Shown piece after piece: positions 16,630-26,352 of a stretch of 64,000 nt of DNA. Position 1 is the stretch's first letter. The number at the start of each line of letters is the position of its first letter. This stretch comes from Leeia speluncae (GTDB lineage: Bacteria; Pseudomonadota; Gammaproteobacteria; Burkholderiales; Leeiaceae), in NCBI RefSeq assembly GCF_020564625.1, contig NZ_JAJBZT010000002.1, positions 186,001 to 250,000 on the forward strand, given 5' to 3'. A program made the position numbers and the translations under genes. The notes beneath the pieces were generated by a model. The model did no database searches. It was not told where the DNA came from and saw only the letters and a list, made by a program, of their open reading frames with translations.

Positions 16630-17847
16630 ATGCGCTTGAAAGCAACTGTAGTGCGCGATTGGCAGCAGCTTAGCCCTGCGGCCAAATTGCTTATCTTAAA
16701 TGGTCTGGCATTTAACACCGGCTTTTATATGCTGATGCCGTTTCTCGCCAACCATTTAGGGGGCACGCTCGGGCTTGCTGGCTGGGCAAGCGGGCTAATT
16801 ATTGGGATGCGTGTATTTAGCCAGCAGGGGCTGTTTTTAGTAGGTGGCATGCTAGGCGACCGTATTGGCTACCGACCGGCAATTATTCTGGGTTGCCTGG
16901 TTAGAAGCATGGGGTTTTCTTTGTTGGGCTGGGCAAACAACCTGCCGTTACTCCTCCTTGCTGCGTGCTTAACAGGGTTTGCCGGTGCCTTATTCACCCC
17001 ATGTGCGCAGGCGTACCTAGCGGCAGAATGCAAAGACAACGGTCAAAGGCAAGCCGCTTTTTCTTTACATAATTTGGCCAGTACCGCAGGGATGTTACTT
17101 GGACCATTGATTGGACTCGCCTTACTATCGACTAGCTTTATGCTCACAGGGCTAGTTGCTGGTGTGGTGTTTTTTCTGCTGACTTGGGCGCAGTGGAAAA
17201 TCCTACCCGCCGATAGTGTGGTTGAAAAAAAAGCCCAGCCGAGTATTCGTGCGCAATGGTCAACCCTAATAAGCAATCGCCCTTTCTTAATTTTTTGCAG
17301 CTTTGCGACGGCCTACCAGCTGTTGTTTCATCAACTTTACTTAGCGGTTCCTGCTTTTATTCATGGGAATCACTTAGATAAAAGTTGGCTCAGCGTGTTA
17401 TTCACCATCAATGCGCTTATCGGTGTGTTACTGCAATTACCGGCCAGTGCCTTAGTGAATAAGCGCTTAGGCACGCCAGTAGGAATGGGGATTGGGCTAG
17501 CAATGATGGGGGCTAGCTACCTGCCGTTTATTCTTTTCCCTTCCTTCCCCATTGCAGCCATCATCAGCCAGATTGTGTTGTTTTCAGTCGGCTCGATTCT
17601 CTGCTATCCGCTCTTTTCAGCCTTCCTACCAAAGTATGCTAGCCAAACTGCGTTGGGTGCTTACTACGGTTTTTACTCTAGCTTTGGCGGTTGCATTGCC
17701 TTATTCAGTAATTTACTGGTGGGTGCCTTATTGGGAAGCCATTTTCTAGCGCCGCCCATGTTTGTCTGGTTACTCCTATCGGCTTGGGGAATATTGGCGG
17801 GGTTTGGGCTTTACCATCATACAAAAGCGCACGCGACCTCAGCTTAA
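16630..17847 (+). CDS. Major facilitator superfamily transporter
   Basis: A 405-residue protein with about 12 transmembrane helices. The MFS signature between helices 2 and 3 reads GDRIGYRPAIILG. It resembles the MdtH/EntS group of drug or siderophore exporters. It starts 24 nt after the ATPase gene and precedes a Fur-boxed binding-protein gene, so a role in siderophore export or in import of a siderophore across the inner membrane is plausible but unproven. Confidence 0.85.
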   Translation: MRLKATVVRDWQQLSPAAKLLILNGLAFNTGFYMLMPFLANHLGGTLGLAGWASGLIIGMRVFSQQGLFLVGGMLGDRIGYRPAIILGCLVRSMGFSLLGWANNLPLLLLAACLTGFAGALFTPCAQAYLAAECKDNGQRQAAFSLHNLASTAGMLLGPLIGLALLSTSFMLTGLVAGVVFFLLTWAQWKILPADSVVEKKAQPSIRAQWSTLISNRPFLIFCSFATAYQLLFHQLYLAVPAFIHGNHLDKSWLSVLFTINALIGVLLQLPASALVNKRLGTPVGMGIGLAMMGASYLPFILFPSFPIAAIISQIVLFSVGSILCYPLFSAFLPKYASQTALGAYYGFYSSFGGCIALFSNLLVGALLGSHFLAPPMFVWLLLSAWGILAGFGLYHHTKAHATSA

Positions 17848-17874
17848 TCGAATAATTTACGCACATTTATATTG

Positions 17875-17893
17875 AATGATAACGGTTATCATT
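17875..17893 (+). promoter_or_regulatory. Fur-type operator of the binding-protein gene
   Basis: AATGATAACGGTTATCATT is a perfect 19-bp palindrome around a central G, containing the 7-1-7 arrangement TGATAAC-G-GTTATCA. It lies 75-93 bp before the ATG at 17969 and is the best Fur-type site in the window. The binding protein therefore has an iron-controlled promoter of its own. Confidence 0.7.
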
Positions 17894-17968
17894 TATAATA
17901 ACCGTCATTGTTTTTGCAGCGCGTTAGCGCCCGCACCCTACCTTCTTTTTAGAATAGATCGAGTTTGT

Positions 17969-19072
17969 ATGTCACATTGGAAGTTCATCAAAACCGCCCT
18001 TGCCACCTTGTCTCTAACCCTGTGCAGCTTAACTAGCCACGCAGCCATCACGACCATTAAAGATGTGAATGGCCGTAGTGTCACCCTAGATTTACCCGCC
18101 AAACGCGTCTTGCTAGGTTTTTATATTGAAGATTATTTTGCCGTTGGCGGAAATGCATCGTTTGATAAATTGGCAGGCATGTCTCGCGGCTGGTTTGTTA
18201 GCTCCCGCCCTGCGACTTGGGCACAGTATGTAGCTAGCAAGCCACAACTTCAAAAAGTACCAGATGTGGGCAACGTGCAAGACCAAACTTTCTCGATTGA
18301 AAAGGTATTAGCCAGCCGCCCAGACGTAGTTGTATTGGCCGATTGGCAATACAAAGCACTCGGCCCGGATTTAGCCAGACTAGAAGCCGCTAAAATCCCA
18401 GTGGTCGTGATTGACTACAATGCGCAAACCCTAGAGCGCCATTTGGCGAGCACCCGCATTTTGGGCGAAATTACCGGCGAAAAAGCCCGTGCTGCAAAAA
18501 TCGCCGGTGAATATCAGAAAATTGTAACGGATATTCAACAACGTATCGCCAAAGCCAAACTCCCGAAACCGCGTGCCTATATTGAACTGGGCGATAAAGG
18601 CCCCTCTGAATACAGCTACACCTACGGCAAAAACATGTGGGGGGCAATGGCTTCCTTAGCCGGCGGCGAAAACGTCGCCGCCCCTTTTGTCGAAAACTGG
18701 GGGCCAATTAACCCTGAGCAACTATTGGCAAGCAAACCAGAAGTCATCTTGATTGCAGGTTATGAGAACGTAAAAAGCCCAACCGCAATGCAGATTGGCT
18801 TTGGCATTGATCAAAAAGAATCGATCCAGCGCTTAAAAGGCTTTACCCAACGAAATGGCTGGAGCGAATTGCCGGCAGTCAAGAATAAGCGCGTGTTTGG
18901 TGTTTACCATGGCGCGACACGTAGTATTCTAGATGCCGCCCTGCTGCAATTCTTGGCGAAATCTTTTTACCCAACGGTGTTTAAAGACTACAACCCAGAA
19001 GCCACGTATTTAGGCTTTTACAAACGCTACCTTCCGATTCAGCCAAAGGGCACGTTTGAAGTAAGTTTGTAA
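17969..19072 (+). CDS. Iron-chelate ABC transporter substrate-binding protein
   Basis: A 367-residue periplasmic protein with a signal peptide (cleavage near SHA-AITTI) and a class III (BtuF/FepB-like) binding fold: VTLDLPAKRVLL, then PDVVVLADWQY, KIPVVVIDYNAQ and a C-terminal lobe with PEVILIAGYEN. It would capture a ferric siderophore or haem for the permease/ATPase pair upstream. The ATG at 17969 directly begins the signal peptide; the 93 nt before it in the same frame overlap the Fur box. No TonB-dependent receptor gene is nearby. Confidence 0.88.
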   Translation: MSHWKFIKTALATLSLTLCSLTSHAAITTIKDVNGRSVTLDLPAKRVLLGFYIEDYFAVGGNASFDKLAGMSRGWFVSSRPATWAQYVASKPQLQKVPDVGNVQDQTFSIEKVLASRPDVVVLADWQYKALGPDLARLEAAKIPVVVIDYNAQTLERHLASTRILGEITGEKARAAKIAGEYQKIVTDIQQRIAKAKLPKPRAYIELGDKGPSEYSYTYGKNMWGAMASLAGGENVAAPFVENWGPINPEQLLASKPEVILIAGYENVKSPTAMQIGFGIDQKESIQRLKGFTQRNGWSELPAVKNKRVFGVYHGATRSILDAALLQFLAKSFYPTVFKDYNPEATYLGFYKRYLPIQPKGTFEVSL

Positions 19073-19081
19073 TTGTTATTT

Positions 19082-19127
19082 CCGGTAGATCATCACAGAT
19101 TCAATCAACAGGGTGATGATCTACCGG
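19082..19127. terminator. Convergent stem-loop between the binding protein and dgoA
   Basis: A perfect 15-bp inverted repeat (CCGGTAGATCATCAC at 19082-19096, GTGATGATCTACCGG at 19113-19127) with a 16-nt loop lies between convergent genes. Its right arm contains the dgoA stop codon. It probably ends both transcripts although no U-tract is present. Confidence 0.65.
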
Positions 19128-19774
19128 CAAATATCCTTTAACTGCTTGCCCATACTTTCTGCTGTCATCTGAACATCTACTGGTGTATAGCTTGGTTTAT
19201 ACAACGCACCGCCCACGCCAAACCCATCCGCCCCAGCCGACATAAAACCCGCCATATTCTCTACCGTCACGCCACCAACCGGGATCAGTTTTGTTTCTTT
19301 TGGTAGTACTGTTTTTAGGGCTTTGATCACAGATGGGGAAACAGCTTCACCGGGGAATAACTTAAGACCATTCGCTCCCGCTTTTAATGCTTGGAAACAT
19401 TCGCTGGCCGTTTGCACGCCGGGTAAAGAGACCATGCCTTTTAATTTGGTATAGCGCACAACCTCTACGTCTAGATTGGGCGATACAATCAGTTGCCCAC
19501 CTGCGGCATAGACTTGGTCGACATCCTCAACCGTGAGTACCGTCCCTGCGCCAATCAGCATACGGTCGCCAAATGCTTCAACTAAGCGAGCAATACTTGC
19601 AAATGGCGAAGGGGAGTTCAGCGGCACTTCTACGATGCGCCAGCCTGCTTCGTATAGCACTTGGGCAATAGGCACAACATCATCTGGCGTGACGCCACGC
19701 AAAATAGCGATTAACGGCATTTGTTGGAACAGTGTTTCAAATTGCTGATCGGCGATCGTCTTTTCTGCATTCAT
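19121..19774 (-). CDS. dgoA: 2-dehydro-3-deoxy-6-phosphogalactonate aldolase
   Basis: A 217-residue class I aldolase of the KDPG/KDPGal family: PLIAILRGV near residue 20, ACTIVE-site-like IVEVPLNSP, then GAGTVL and ANGLKLFPGE, where the lysine forms the Schiff base. It splits KDPGal into pyruvate and glyceraldehyde 3-phosphate, the last step of De Ley-Doudoroff galactose catabolism. The ATG at 19774 lies 11 nt after the dgoK stop with AAGGT upstream. It could also accept KDPG, but the adjacent kinase points to galactonate chemistry. Confidence 0.9.
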   Translation of the reverse strand: MNAEKTIADQQFETLFQQMPLIAILRGVTPDDVVPIAQVLYEAGWRIVEVPLNSPSPFASIARLVEAFGDRMLIGAGTVLTVEDVDQVYAAGGQLIVSPNLDVEVVRYTKLKGMVSLPGVQTASECFQALKAGANGLKLFPGEAVSPSVIKALKTVLPKETKLIPVGGVTVENMAGFMSAGADGFGVGGALYKPSYTPVDVQMTAESMGKQLKDICR

Positions 19775-19785
19775 TGCTAATGACC

Positions 19786-20748
19786 TTATGAATTCATGAT
19801 GAGTGGCTGGTGGCTTACAAGTTGGGCAGACAAGGCGATTTCCCATAAGCCGCGTGCGGCAAACGCATCGCCATCTAAGCAAACCGATTGGATAGATAAG
19901 GCAGAAAGTGCGCATTGGTAACGCTGGCAGAGCGATTGGCTTCCCAGTAGCCCCACCGTTTTGATTGTATTGTGACGATGCGCATTGAGTGCGGCATGCA
20001 CTTCATAGCCAATTAATAAGCCGGATAGCCAGTGCGTTAAGGCGTCTCCGCTCATTTGCTTGCTCACCCCTCTGGCTCTTACCCCAAATAACTGATGCAA
20101 CCAGTCGGGATGTTTTGTTGCTGTGTTTACCCCGTCGATAAATGCGCTTTCATCCCATGGGCTATCGACTAACACGGCCCCCACTAAACTATGTTGCTTG
20201 AGTAGTGCGAACATTTCTCCGGTCATATAGGTAGCGAGATAAGCAATTTCCTCCCCGTCTAGGCGAATCCATTTATTGTGCGTGCCCGGGGTAAGAATAA
20301 GATCCAATGCGTGAGAGGCGGGTTGACTAGCGATGAGCCCGACCAACTGCGTTTCTTCTCCGCGCATGACATCAGTAAACCCATCTTGGGCTGAAAAGTG
20401 GCTAACGCCAGGGACAATCGCCCATTCTCGCCCACCTTCTTGCCAGCGAAGCAAACCGTTAGCTAATGCAGACGTGGGCGCGGGTGTACTCACATAAGGG
20501 GCGACCTTCCAGCCAGAAGCACTCCCCACCATGCCACACGCAATCACCGGAATAGCTGGGGATGCTTGCAACCAACTAGCTAGCCATTCCTTCACCTTAG
20601 TGACGCCAGCAAGCCCTGCGTAATGGCTAACACCAAGGGCGGCGTCTTGCTGTGCAATCACCTCCCCGCTTTTAGCAAATGCAAATGCGCGAATATGGGT
20701 AGAGCCCCAATCTAATCCAAACAATACGGGCGGTGTAGACCACGGCAT
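19786..20748 (-). CDS. dgoK: 2-dehydro-3-deoxygalactonokinase
   Basis: A 320-residue protein of the DgoK family (sugar-kinase/actin-like fold): N-terminal GLDWGSTHIRAFAF phosphate loop, GMVGSASGW, GEETQLVG and LTPGTHNKWI. It phosphorylates 2-keto-3-deoxygalactonate at C6. AAAAAGGA precedes the ATG at 20748; the open frame extends 39 codons upstream into the gap after the permease gene without a good site. Paired with dgoA it handles six-carbon acids, whereas the rest of the cluster can also process five-carbon ones. Confidence 0.9.
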   Translation of the reverse strand: MPWSTPPVLFGLDWGSTHIRAFAFAKSGEVIAQQDAALGVSHYAGLAGVTKVKEWLASWLQASPAIPVIACGMVGSASGWKVAPYVSTPAPTSALANGLLRWQEGGREWAIVPGVSHFSAQDGFTDVMRGEETQLVGLIASQPASHALDLILTPGTHNKWIRLDGEEIAYLATYMTGEMFALLKQHSLVGAVLVDSPWDESAFIDGVNTATKHPDWLHQLFGVRARGVSKQMSGDALTHWLSGLLIGYEVHAALNAHRHNTIKTVGLLGSQSLCQRYQCALSALSIQSVCLDGDAFAARGLWEIALSAQLVSHQPLIMNS

Positions 20749-20842
20749 GGTTTGTCCTTTTTGGTAGGTTTCACTTGGCAAAAAAATGCCACGCAGGTCA
20801 TGGAAAGCCATACGTGGCGGGGAGCAAGTAAACGTGTTCGGT

Positions 20843-22039
20843 TTATTTATTTTTGTAGTACACATCCACCCAGACTGCGGCGAGCAGCACTAGCCCTTTA
20901 ATTACCTGCTGATAATCAATACCGATCCCCAGAATGGACATACCATTGTTCATCACCCCCATAATGAAAGCGCCAATCACCGCCCCCATTACTTTACCCA
21001 CGCCACCAGATGCCGACGCGCCACCGATAAAGCACGCGGCAATCACATCGAGTTCCATCCCTAGGCCCGCTTTTGGCGTTGCCGAATTAAGACGTGCCGC
21101 AAACACTAGCCCAGCTAGCGCAGCCAATACGCCCATATTGACGAAGGTGTAGAAAGTAAGCCGATTCGTATTAATGCCAGATAACCGAGTTGCTTTTTCA
21201 TTGCCGCCTAAAGCATAGACGCGACGGCCAACGGTGGTTCTGGCGGTAACGAACTGATAAATCACGATCAACAGGCTCATGATGATGAGTACGTTAGGCA
21301 GCCCTTTGTATGCAGCGAGTTTGTAGCTGAAGTAGATAAAGATGCCGGCAAATACAATCTGTTTTAGCCAGAAGAAAGTGGCTGGCTCTTCCTCCATCTC
21401 TTGACGGGTTTGCGCAATACGTTGACGGACAGCCAAGGTAAATAATACCGCTGCCACCACAGTGCCAATGATCAAAGAGCTCCAATGAATACCGTCTTGC
21501 TCTAGCGCTTCAGGAATAAAGCCCGAGCTAAGTTTTTGGAAGACTTCTGGGAATGGGCCAATCGATTGACCATCGAGCAATGCTAGCGTTAATCCTTTAA
21601 ACACCAGCATGCCGGCAAGCGTCACAATAAAAGAGGGGATTTTGGTATACGCCACAAAGTAGCCCTGCGCAGCCCCAATGATAGCCCCCGCAATCAAGCA
21701 GGCAATCGTCGCCCAGATGACAGGGATATTGTGGTCCACCATCAGCACCGCCGCTAAGGCGCCAACAAAACCGGCGACCGACCCCACTGACAAATCAATA
21801 TGCCCCGCCACAATCACCAGCAGCATGGCCAGTGCCATGATGACAATGTAACTGTTTTGCAAGACAAGGTTGGTCAGGTTCAAAGGCATCATCAAGGTGC
21901 CTTCGGTCTTGATCTGGAAAAACACCATGATCACGATTAGCGACAGGAACATCGCGTATTCGCGCATGTTACGACGCAAAAAACCGGTATATTTTTTCTT
22001 TTCGGCCACCGGTGGCATTACTGCGGTTTCATTACTCAT
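20843..22039 (-). CDS. gguB: Multiple-sugar ABC transporter permease (GguB/XylH type)
   Basis: A 398-residue inner-membrane protein with about ten helices. The BPD_transp_2 hallmarks are [20 protein letters not shown] and the late [21 protein letters not shown], with a cytoplasmic insertion ([15 protein letters not shown]) seen in XylH/GguB proteins. It is the channel for monosaccharides brought by the ChvE-like protein. Its start overlaps the gguA stop by 4 bp (ATGA). Confidence 0.9.
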   Translation of the reverse strand: MSNETAVMPPVAEKKKYTGFLRRNMREYAMFLSLIVIMVFFQIKTEGTLMMPLNLTNLVLQNSYIVIMALAMLLVIVAGHIDLSVGSVAGFVGALAAVLMVDHNIPVIWATIACLIAGAIIGAAQGYFVAYTKIPSFIVTLAGMLVFKGLTLALLDGQSIGPFPEVFQKLSSGFIPEALEQDGIHWSSLIIGTVVAAVLFTLAVRQRIAQTRQEMEEEPATFFWLKQIVFAGIFIYFSYKLAAYKGLPNVLIIMSLLIVIYQFVTARTTVGRRVYALGGNEKATRLSGINTNRLTFYTFVNMGVLAALAGLVFAARLNSATPKAGLGMELDVIAACFIGGASASGGVGKVMGAVIGAFIMGVMNNGMSILGIGIDYQQVIKGLVLLAAVWVDVYYKNK

Positions 22040-23571
22040 TTTGTACTCCCGGCACGAACAATCGCGCCCATAATGTTCTCCTGGGAAGCTTCTGCGGCGG
22101 CAAACTCGCCCACCAAGCTACCTTCATTCATCACATAAATGCGGTCACACATACCGAGTAACTCGGGCATTTCAGATGAAATCATCAGTACACATTTACC
22201 CTCGTTGGCTAACTGACTAATGATGGTGTAAATCTCGTATTTGGCCCCCACATCCACGCCACGGGTCGGCTCATCCAGGATCAGCACTTCCGGCTCGGAA
22301 AATAGCCATTTGCTCAGGACTACCTTTTGCTGGTTACCACCAGACAGGTTCATGGTGGCCTGTCCGACGCCAGACGAGCGGATTTTTAGCTTTTGCCGGT
22401 AATCGCGGGCGACGCGTACTTCTTTGCCTTCATCAATCACAGACCGTTTGGATACGCGTCCAAGGTTAGGGAGGCTGATATTCTGTTTGATGTCATCGTG
22501 CAGGATCAGACCAAGTGCTTTACGGTCTTCTGTCACATAGGCAATCCCTTGGCGGATCGCTTTACGTACCGTTTTTACATCCACCGGCGCACCGTGAAGT
22601 TTCACTTCGCCGCTAATGTGCTTACCGTAAGATTGGCCAAAAATACTCATTGCCAACTCGGTTCGCCCAGCCCCCATCAACCCCGCAATGCCAACGATCT
22701 CGCCTTTACGCACATGCAAATCAATCCCTTTGATGATTCGACGCTCAGGGTGAATCGGGTGATAGACCTGCCAGTTTTTCACTTCGAACACCGTTTCACC
22801 GATCTGCGGTGTACGGCGCGGATAGCGATCCGACATTTCACGACCAACCATCTTCTGAATGACCCGTTCTTCCGGGATCGGGCCATCGCTACAATCCATG
22901 GTTTCGATGGTCGCGCCATCACGAATCACGGTGATCCGGTCGGCTACTTTGGAAATTTCATTGAGTTTGTGAGAGATGATGATCGAGCTAATCCCTTCCT
23001 CTCTTTGAAGCCCGAGCAGGAGTTCTAGCAGCGCATCACTATCTGTTTCATTCAAACTGGCCGTTGGCTCGTCCAGAATCAGTAATTTGACGTTCTTCGA
23101 TAGCGCTTTGGCGATTTCCACTAACTGCTGTTTGCCCACACCAATGTCGGTAACTAGCGTAGAAGGAGATTCCTTTAGCCCCACTTTTTTGAGTAAGTCG
23201 CGCGTGCGCTGGTGAACCGCCACCCAATCAATTACCCCACGGCGAGCAGGTTCATTCCCCAAAAAGATGTTTTCTGCAATCGATAACTGCGGCACCAAGG
23301 CGAGTTCTTGGTGAATAATGATGATGCCTAGCTCTTCCGAATCCCGAATATCTCGGAAGGCTTGTGGCTTGCCTTGAAAGACAATTTCACCTTTGTAGGA
23401 ATCATGCGGATAGACACCACTCAACACTTTCATCAGTGTTGATTTGCCCGCCCCATTTTCGCCCACAATGGCATGTATTTCACCTGCCCGAACAGACAAG
23501 TTGACTTGGTTTAGCGCGATCACACCGGGAAATTCCTTGGTGATCTGGCGCATTTCCAGAATTGTTTCCAC
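22036..23571 (-). CDS. gguA: Multiple-sugar ABC transporter ATPase (GguA/XylG type)
   Basis: A 511-residue protein with two ABC domains. The first has Walker [10 protein letters not shown], a degenerate signature [16 protein letters not shown] and Walker [12 protein letters not shown]. The second has [10 protein letters not shown] as a degenerate Walker A, signature [15 protein letters not shown] and [11 protein letters not shown]. This is the standard layout of GguA/MglA/XylG. The GTG at 23571 has AGGAAA upstream; a longer frame exists without a site. It powers GguB and lies one stem-loop downstream of the binding-protein gene. Confidence 0.9.
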   Translation of the reverse strand: METILEMRQITKEFPGVIALNQVNLSVRAGEIHAIVGENGAGKSTLMKVLSGVYPHDSYKGEIVFQGKPQAFRDIRDSEELGIIIIHQELALVPQLSIAENIFLGNEPARRGVIDWVAVHQRTRDLLKKVGLKESPSTLVTDIGVGKQQLVEIAKALSKNVKLLILDEPTASLNETDSDALLELLLGLQREEGISSIIISHKLNEISKVADRITVIRDGATIETMDCSDGPIPEERVIQKMVGREMSDRYPRRTPQIGETVFEVKNWQVYHPIHPERRIIKGIDLHVRKGEIVGIAGLMGAGRTELAMSIFGQSYGKHISGEVKLHGAPVDVKTVRKAIRQGIAYVTEDRKALGLILHDDIKQNISLPNLGRVSKRSVIDEGKEVRVARDYRQKLKIRSSGVGQATMNLSGGNQQKVVLSKWLFSEPEVLILDEPTRGVDVGAKYEIYTIISQLANEGKCVLMISSEMPELLGMCDRIYVMNEGSLVGEFAAAEASQENIMGAIVRAGSTK

Positions 23572-23643
23572 CGTATTTTCCTGTCGTGTTATTACTCTGG
23601 TGCCGCGTTCCGGCAGCACCAGCTTGCTGTGTAAAAGCAGCAG

Positions 23644-23678
23644 GCTTATTCCTCGGTCTGCAACACCAAGGAATAAGC
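23644..23678 (-). terminator. Stem-loop between chvE-like and gguA genes
   Basis: GCTTATTCC (23644-23652) pairs with GGAATAAGC (23670-23678) just after the binding-protein stop codon. Such intercistronic hairpins stabilise or partly terminate the transcript and raise binding-protein levels over the ATPase and permease. Confidence 0.5.
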
Positions 23679-23688
23679 AGCGTCACAA

Positions 23689-24747
23689 TCAGTGAACTTG
23701 GCTTTCTGAATAATAGCCGCTATCCACCAGCACTTTTTTCCAGTTGCTCAGATCTACATTCACTGGCTTGAGCAAGTAAGAAGGAACGACTTTCACCCCG
23801 TTGTTATAGGTTTTAGTATCGTTGACTGGGACTGCTTTACCCGCCATCATCGCGTCGATCATGCCAACAGTGACTTTAGCTAGTTCTCGGGTATCTTTAA
23901 ACACGGTTTGCGCTTGCTCTTTCGCAAGGATGGATTTCACAGAAGGCAGTTCGGCATCTTGGCCGGTCACCACAGGCATCCGCAAATTACCAGAACCATA
24001 GCCCACACCTTTTAGCGAAGAAATAATGCCGCGGCTTAGACCGTCATACGGAGACAATACCGCATCGACTTTGGCGCTAGTGTAGTTGGCACTCAATAGG
24101 TTATCCATCCGCGCTTGGGCCACTGCACCGTCCCAACGTAGGGTAGATACTTTATCCATCCCTAATTGTTTACTACGAACAACCAACTTGCCTTTGTCGA
24201 TGTAAGGTTTTAGTACCGACATCGCGCCGTTATAGAAGAAGAACGCATTATTATCATCTGGTGAGCCACCAAATAATTCAACGTTAAATGGGCCTTTGCC
24301 TTCTTTTAGATGAAGCGCTTTCTCGATATAGCCGCCTTGCATCACCCCCACTTGGAAGTTATCAAAGGTCGCGTAGTAATCGACGTTTTTCGAGCCTTTA
24401 ATCAAGCGATCATACGCAATCACTTTCACGCCTTTCGCCGCTGCTTTGCCAAGCACATCAGACAGCGTGGTGCCATCAATCGCTGCAATCACCAGCACTT
24501 TTGGTCCTTTGGTGACCATGTTTTCAATCTGGGCCAGTTGGTTAGGAATATCGTCATCCGCGTATTGCAAATCGGCTTTGTAGCCTTTTTCTTGTAGGTA
24601 TTTCACCATATTGCTGCCGTCTGCAATCCAGCGTGCAGATGATTTCGTCGGCATAGAAATTGCAACCAATCCCTTGTCCGCCGCACTGGCAAACAATGGG
24701 GCAGCAAAGGCAGCACCTACGACTAGGGCAATAACGTGCTTTTTCAT
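23689..24747 (-). CDS. chvE: ChvE-like periplasmic sugar-binding protein
   Basis: A 352-residue protein with a signal peptide ending FASA-ADKG and a type I periplasmic-binding fold: [15 protein letters not shown], then [28 protein letters not shown] and [15 protein letters not shown], all close to Agrobacterium ChvE. ChvE binds L-arabinose, D-galactose, D-xylose, D-fucose and related monosaccharides. AGGAGA lies before the ATG. It heads the chvE-gguA-gguB uptake unit, 162 bp after the dehydrogenase gene. Confidence 0.92.
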   Translation of the reverse strand: MKKHVIALVVGAAFAAPLFASAADKGLVAISMPTKSSARWIADGSNMVKYLQEKGYKADLQYADDDIPNQLAQIENMVTKGPKVLVIAAIDGTTLSDVLGKAAAKGVKVIAYDRLIKGSKNVDYYATFDNFQVGVMQGGYIEKALHLKEGKGPFNVELFGGSPDDNNAFFFYNGAMSVLKPYIDKGKLVVRSKQLGMDKVSTLRWDGAVAQARMDNLLSANYTSAKVDAVLSPYDGLSRGIISSLKGVGYGSGNLRMPVVTGQDAELPSVKSILAKEQAQTVFKDTRELAKVTVGMIDAMMAGKAVPVNDTKTYNNGVKVVPSYLLKPVNVDLSNWKKVLVDSGYYSESQVH

Positions 24748-24909
24748 GAAATCTCCTCTTTTTCATCTATTTTTTGTGTGGCCAATCTGCTTAAGACTTA
24801 CACCCCAAACTAGTCGGCCGATATCTGCTACGTTGCCCGGTAGCAGAGCGGGGGTACGACAAATTCAAACTTCTAAACAACAAACTTCGATCTATTTACC
24901 GCAGTGCGC

Positions 24910-26352
24910 TTAACCAGCAGCGGTATAAGCCGTTTTTACCGTGGTATAGAATTCAGCCGCATAACGTCCCTGTTCACGAGGGCCATAACTAGAACCTTTT
25001 CTACCGCCAAACGGGACGTGGTAATCCACCCCCGCCGTGGGCAAATTCACCATCACCATACCGACCGCCGCTTTACGTTTAAAACGCGTTGCGTATTTAA
25101 GCGATTGGGTACAGATACCCGCACATAGACCAAACTCGGTGTCATTCGCTAACTGCAAGGCATGCTCAAACGAATCTGCCGCCTGTACAACGGCAACCGG
25201 GCCAAATACTTCTTCGCGAGAAATCCGTAGATGAGGGCTGGCTTCAAAGAGGGTTGGCTGCAAGAAATGGCCTCTGGTTGGTTGCGACAATAATTCGCCG
25301 CCAAAGAGCAAACTCGCCCCTTCTTGCTTTGCTAATTGGATGTAGCCAAGATCTGTTTCTAACTGCTTCGCATCCACCACCGGGCCAATATCTACCCCTT
25401 GTTGAATCGCATTACCGATAGTTAGCTTGGATAACCGTGTTTGCATTGCTTGCACAAACCGGTCATAAATTCCTTTTTCGACGATGAGCCGGCTTGATGC
25501 AGTACAGCGTTGGCCGGTTGAAAAATACGCCCCATTTACTGCGGCATTCACCGCGACGTCCAGATCCGCATCTGCCATCACGACGAGCGGGTTCTTGCCG
25601 CCCATCTCCAACTGAACTTTGGCGCCGCGCTTCGCAGCAACGTCTAGAATTTGCTTACCCACCCCAACCGAACCGGTAAAGCTAATCGCATTGACTTGCG
25701 GATGCTGGACAATGGTATTGCCCACTAATCTGCCGCTACCCATCACCATATTAAAGACACCGGCAGGAATCCCTGCCCGATGCAGCATATCGGCCAATAC
25801 CCACGCACAACCAGGCACTAATTCGGCAGGCTTGAACACCACTGTATTGCCATACGCCAAGGCTGGTGCAATCTTCCAGGCAGGGATCGCAATCGGGAAA
25901 TTCCAAGGCGCAATAATCCCCACCACGCCCACTGGCTCGCGGGTGATATCGACCTCTACCCCAGCCCTAATTGACGCTAAATGTTCGCCGCCAATCCGCA
26001 CCGCTTCCGCAGCAAAAAAACGGAAAATCTGCGCCGCACGGGTTACCTCGCCAATCGCTTCTGGCAAGGTTTTGCCTTCTTCTCTGGCTAATAAAAGCCC
26101 AATTTCTTCCTTACGCGCTTGTAGCTCTTGCCCAACGGCATCCAAAATATCGGCACGGCGCTGCACACTACTTTCCGACCAATCATTAAAGGCAGCAGTA
26201 GCAGCCTCAATCGCTTCGGTCGTGTCAGAAACACTTCCTCGCACATACTCGCCCACTGGGTTATCTAGATCCGAAGGGTTTTCGTTCACCCCCATGGTGG
26301 AACCATTCACCCAACGGCCATTAATGTAGTTGCGATAAACAGGTAGGCTCAT
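24910..26352 (-). CDS. 2,5-dioxovalerate (alpha-ketoglutaric semialdehyde) dehydrogenase
   Basis: A 480-residue NAD(P)-dependent aldehyde dehydrogenase with N151 in PWNFP, E249 in LEMGGKN and the catalytic C283 in GQRCTAS. The length and N-terminus (MSLPVYRNYINGRWVNG) fit alpha-ketoglutaric semialdehyde dehydrogenases of pentose and sugar-acid pathways. It oxidises the semialdehyde to 2-oxoglutarate. Its ATG overlaps the GguC stop by 4 bp, so the two consecutive pathway steps are translationally coupled. Confidence 0.88.
   Translation of the reverse strand: MSLPVYRNYINGRWVNGSTMGVNENPSDLDNPVGEYVRGSVSDTTEAIEAATAAFNDWSESSVQRRADILDAVGQELQARKEEIGLLLAREEGKTLPEAIGEVTRAAQIFRFFAAEAVRIGGEHLASIRAGVEVDITREPVGVVGIIAPWNFPIAIPAWKIAPALAYGNTVVFKPAELVPGCAWVLADMLHRAGIPAGVFNMVMGSGRLVGNTIVQHPQVNAISFTGSVGVGKQILDVAAKRGAKVQLEMGGKNPLVVMADADLDVAVNAAVNGAYFSTGQRCTASSRLIVEKGIYDRFVQAMQTRLSKLTIGNAIQQGVDIGPVVDAKQLETDLGYIQLAKQEGASLLFGGELLSQPTRGHFLQPTLFEASPHLRISREEVFGPVAVVQAADSFEHALQLANDTEFGLCAGICTQSLKYATRFKRKAAVGMVMVNLPTAGVDYHVPFGGRKGSSYGPREQGRYAAEFYTTVKTAYTAAG

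Noticed and set aside
22393-23028. Plus-strand open frame of 211 codons inside gguA
   Set aside because: It lies antisense to the conserved ABC ATPase and shows no recognisable domain.
24825-24846. Hairpin CTGCTAC/GTAGCAG between the KGSA dehydrogenase and chvE-like genes as a terminator
   Set aside because: The 7-bp stem is short, has an 8-nt loop and no T-run on the minus strand.
25619-26329. Long plus-strand open frame (236 codons) inside the aldehyde dehydrogenase gene
   Set aside because: It is antisense to a well-supported gene, has composition typical of a shadow frame and no ribosome site.
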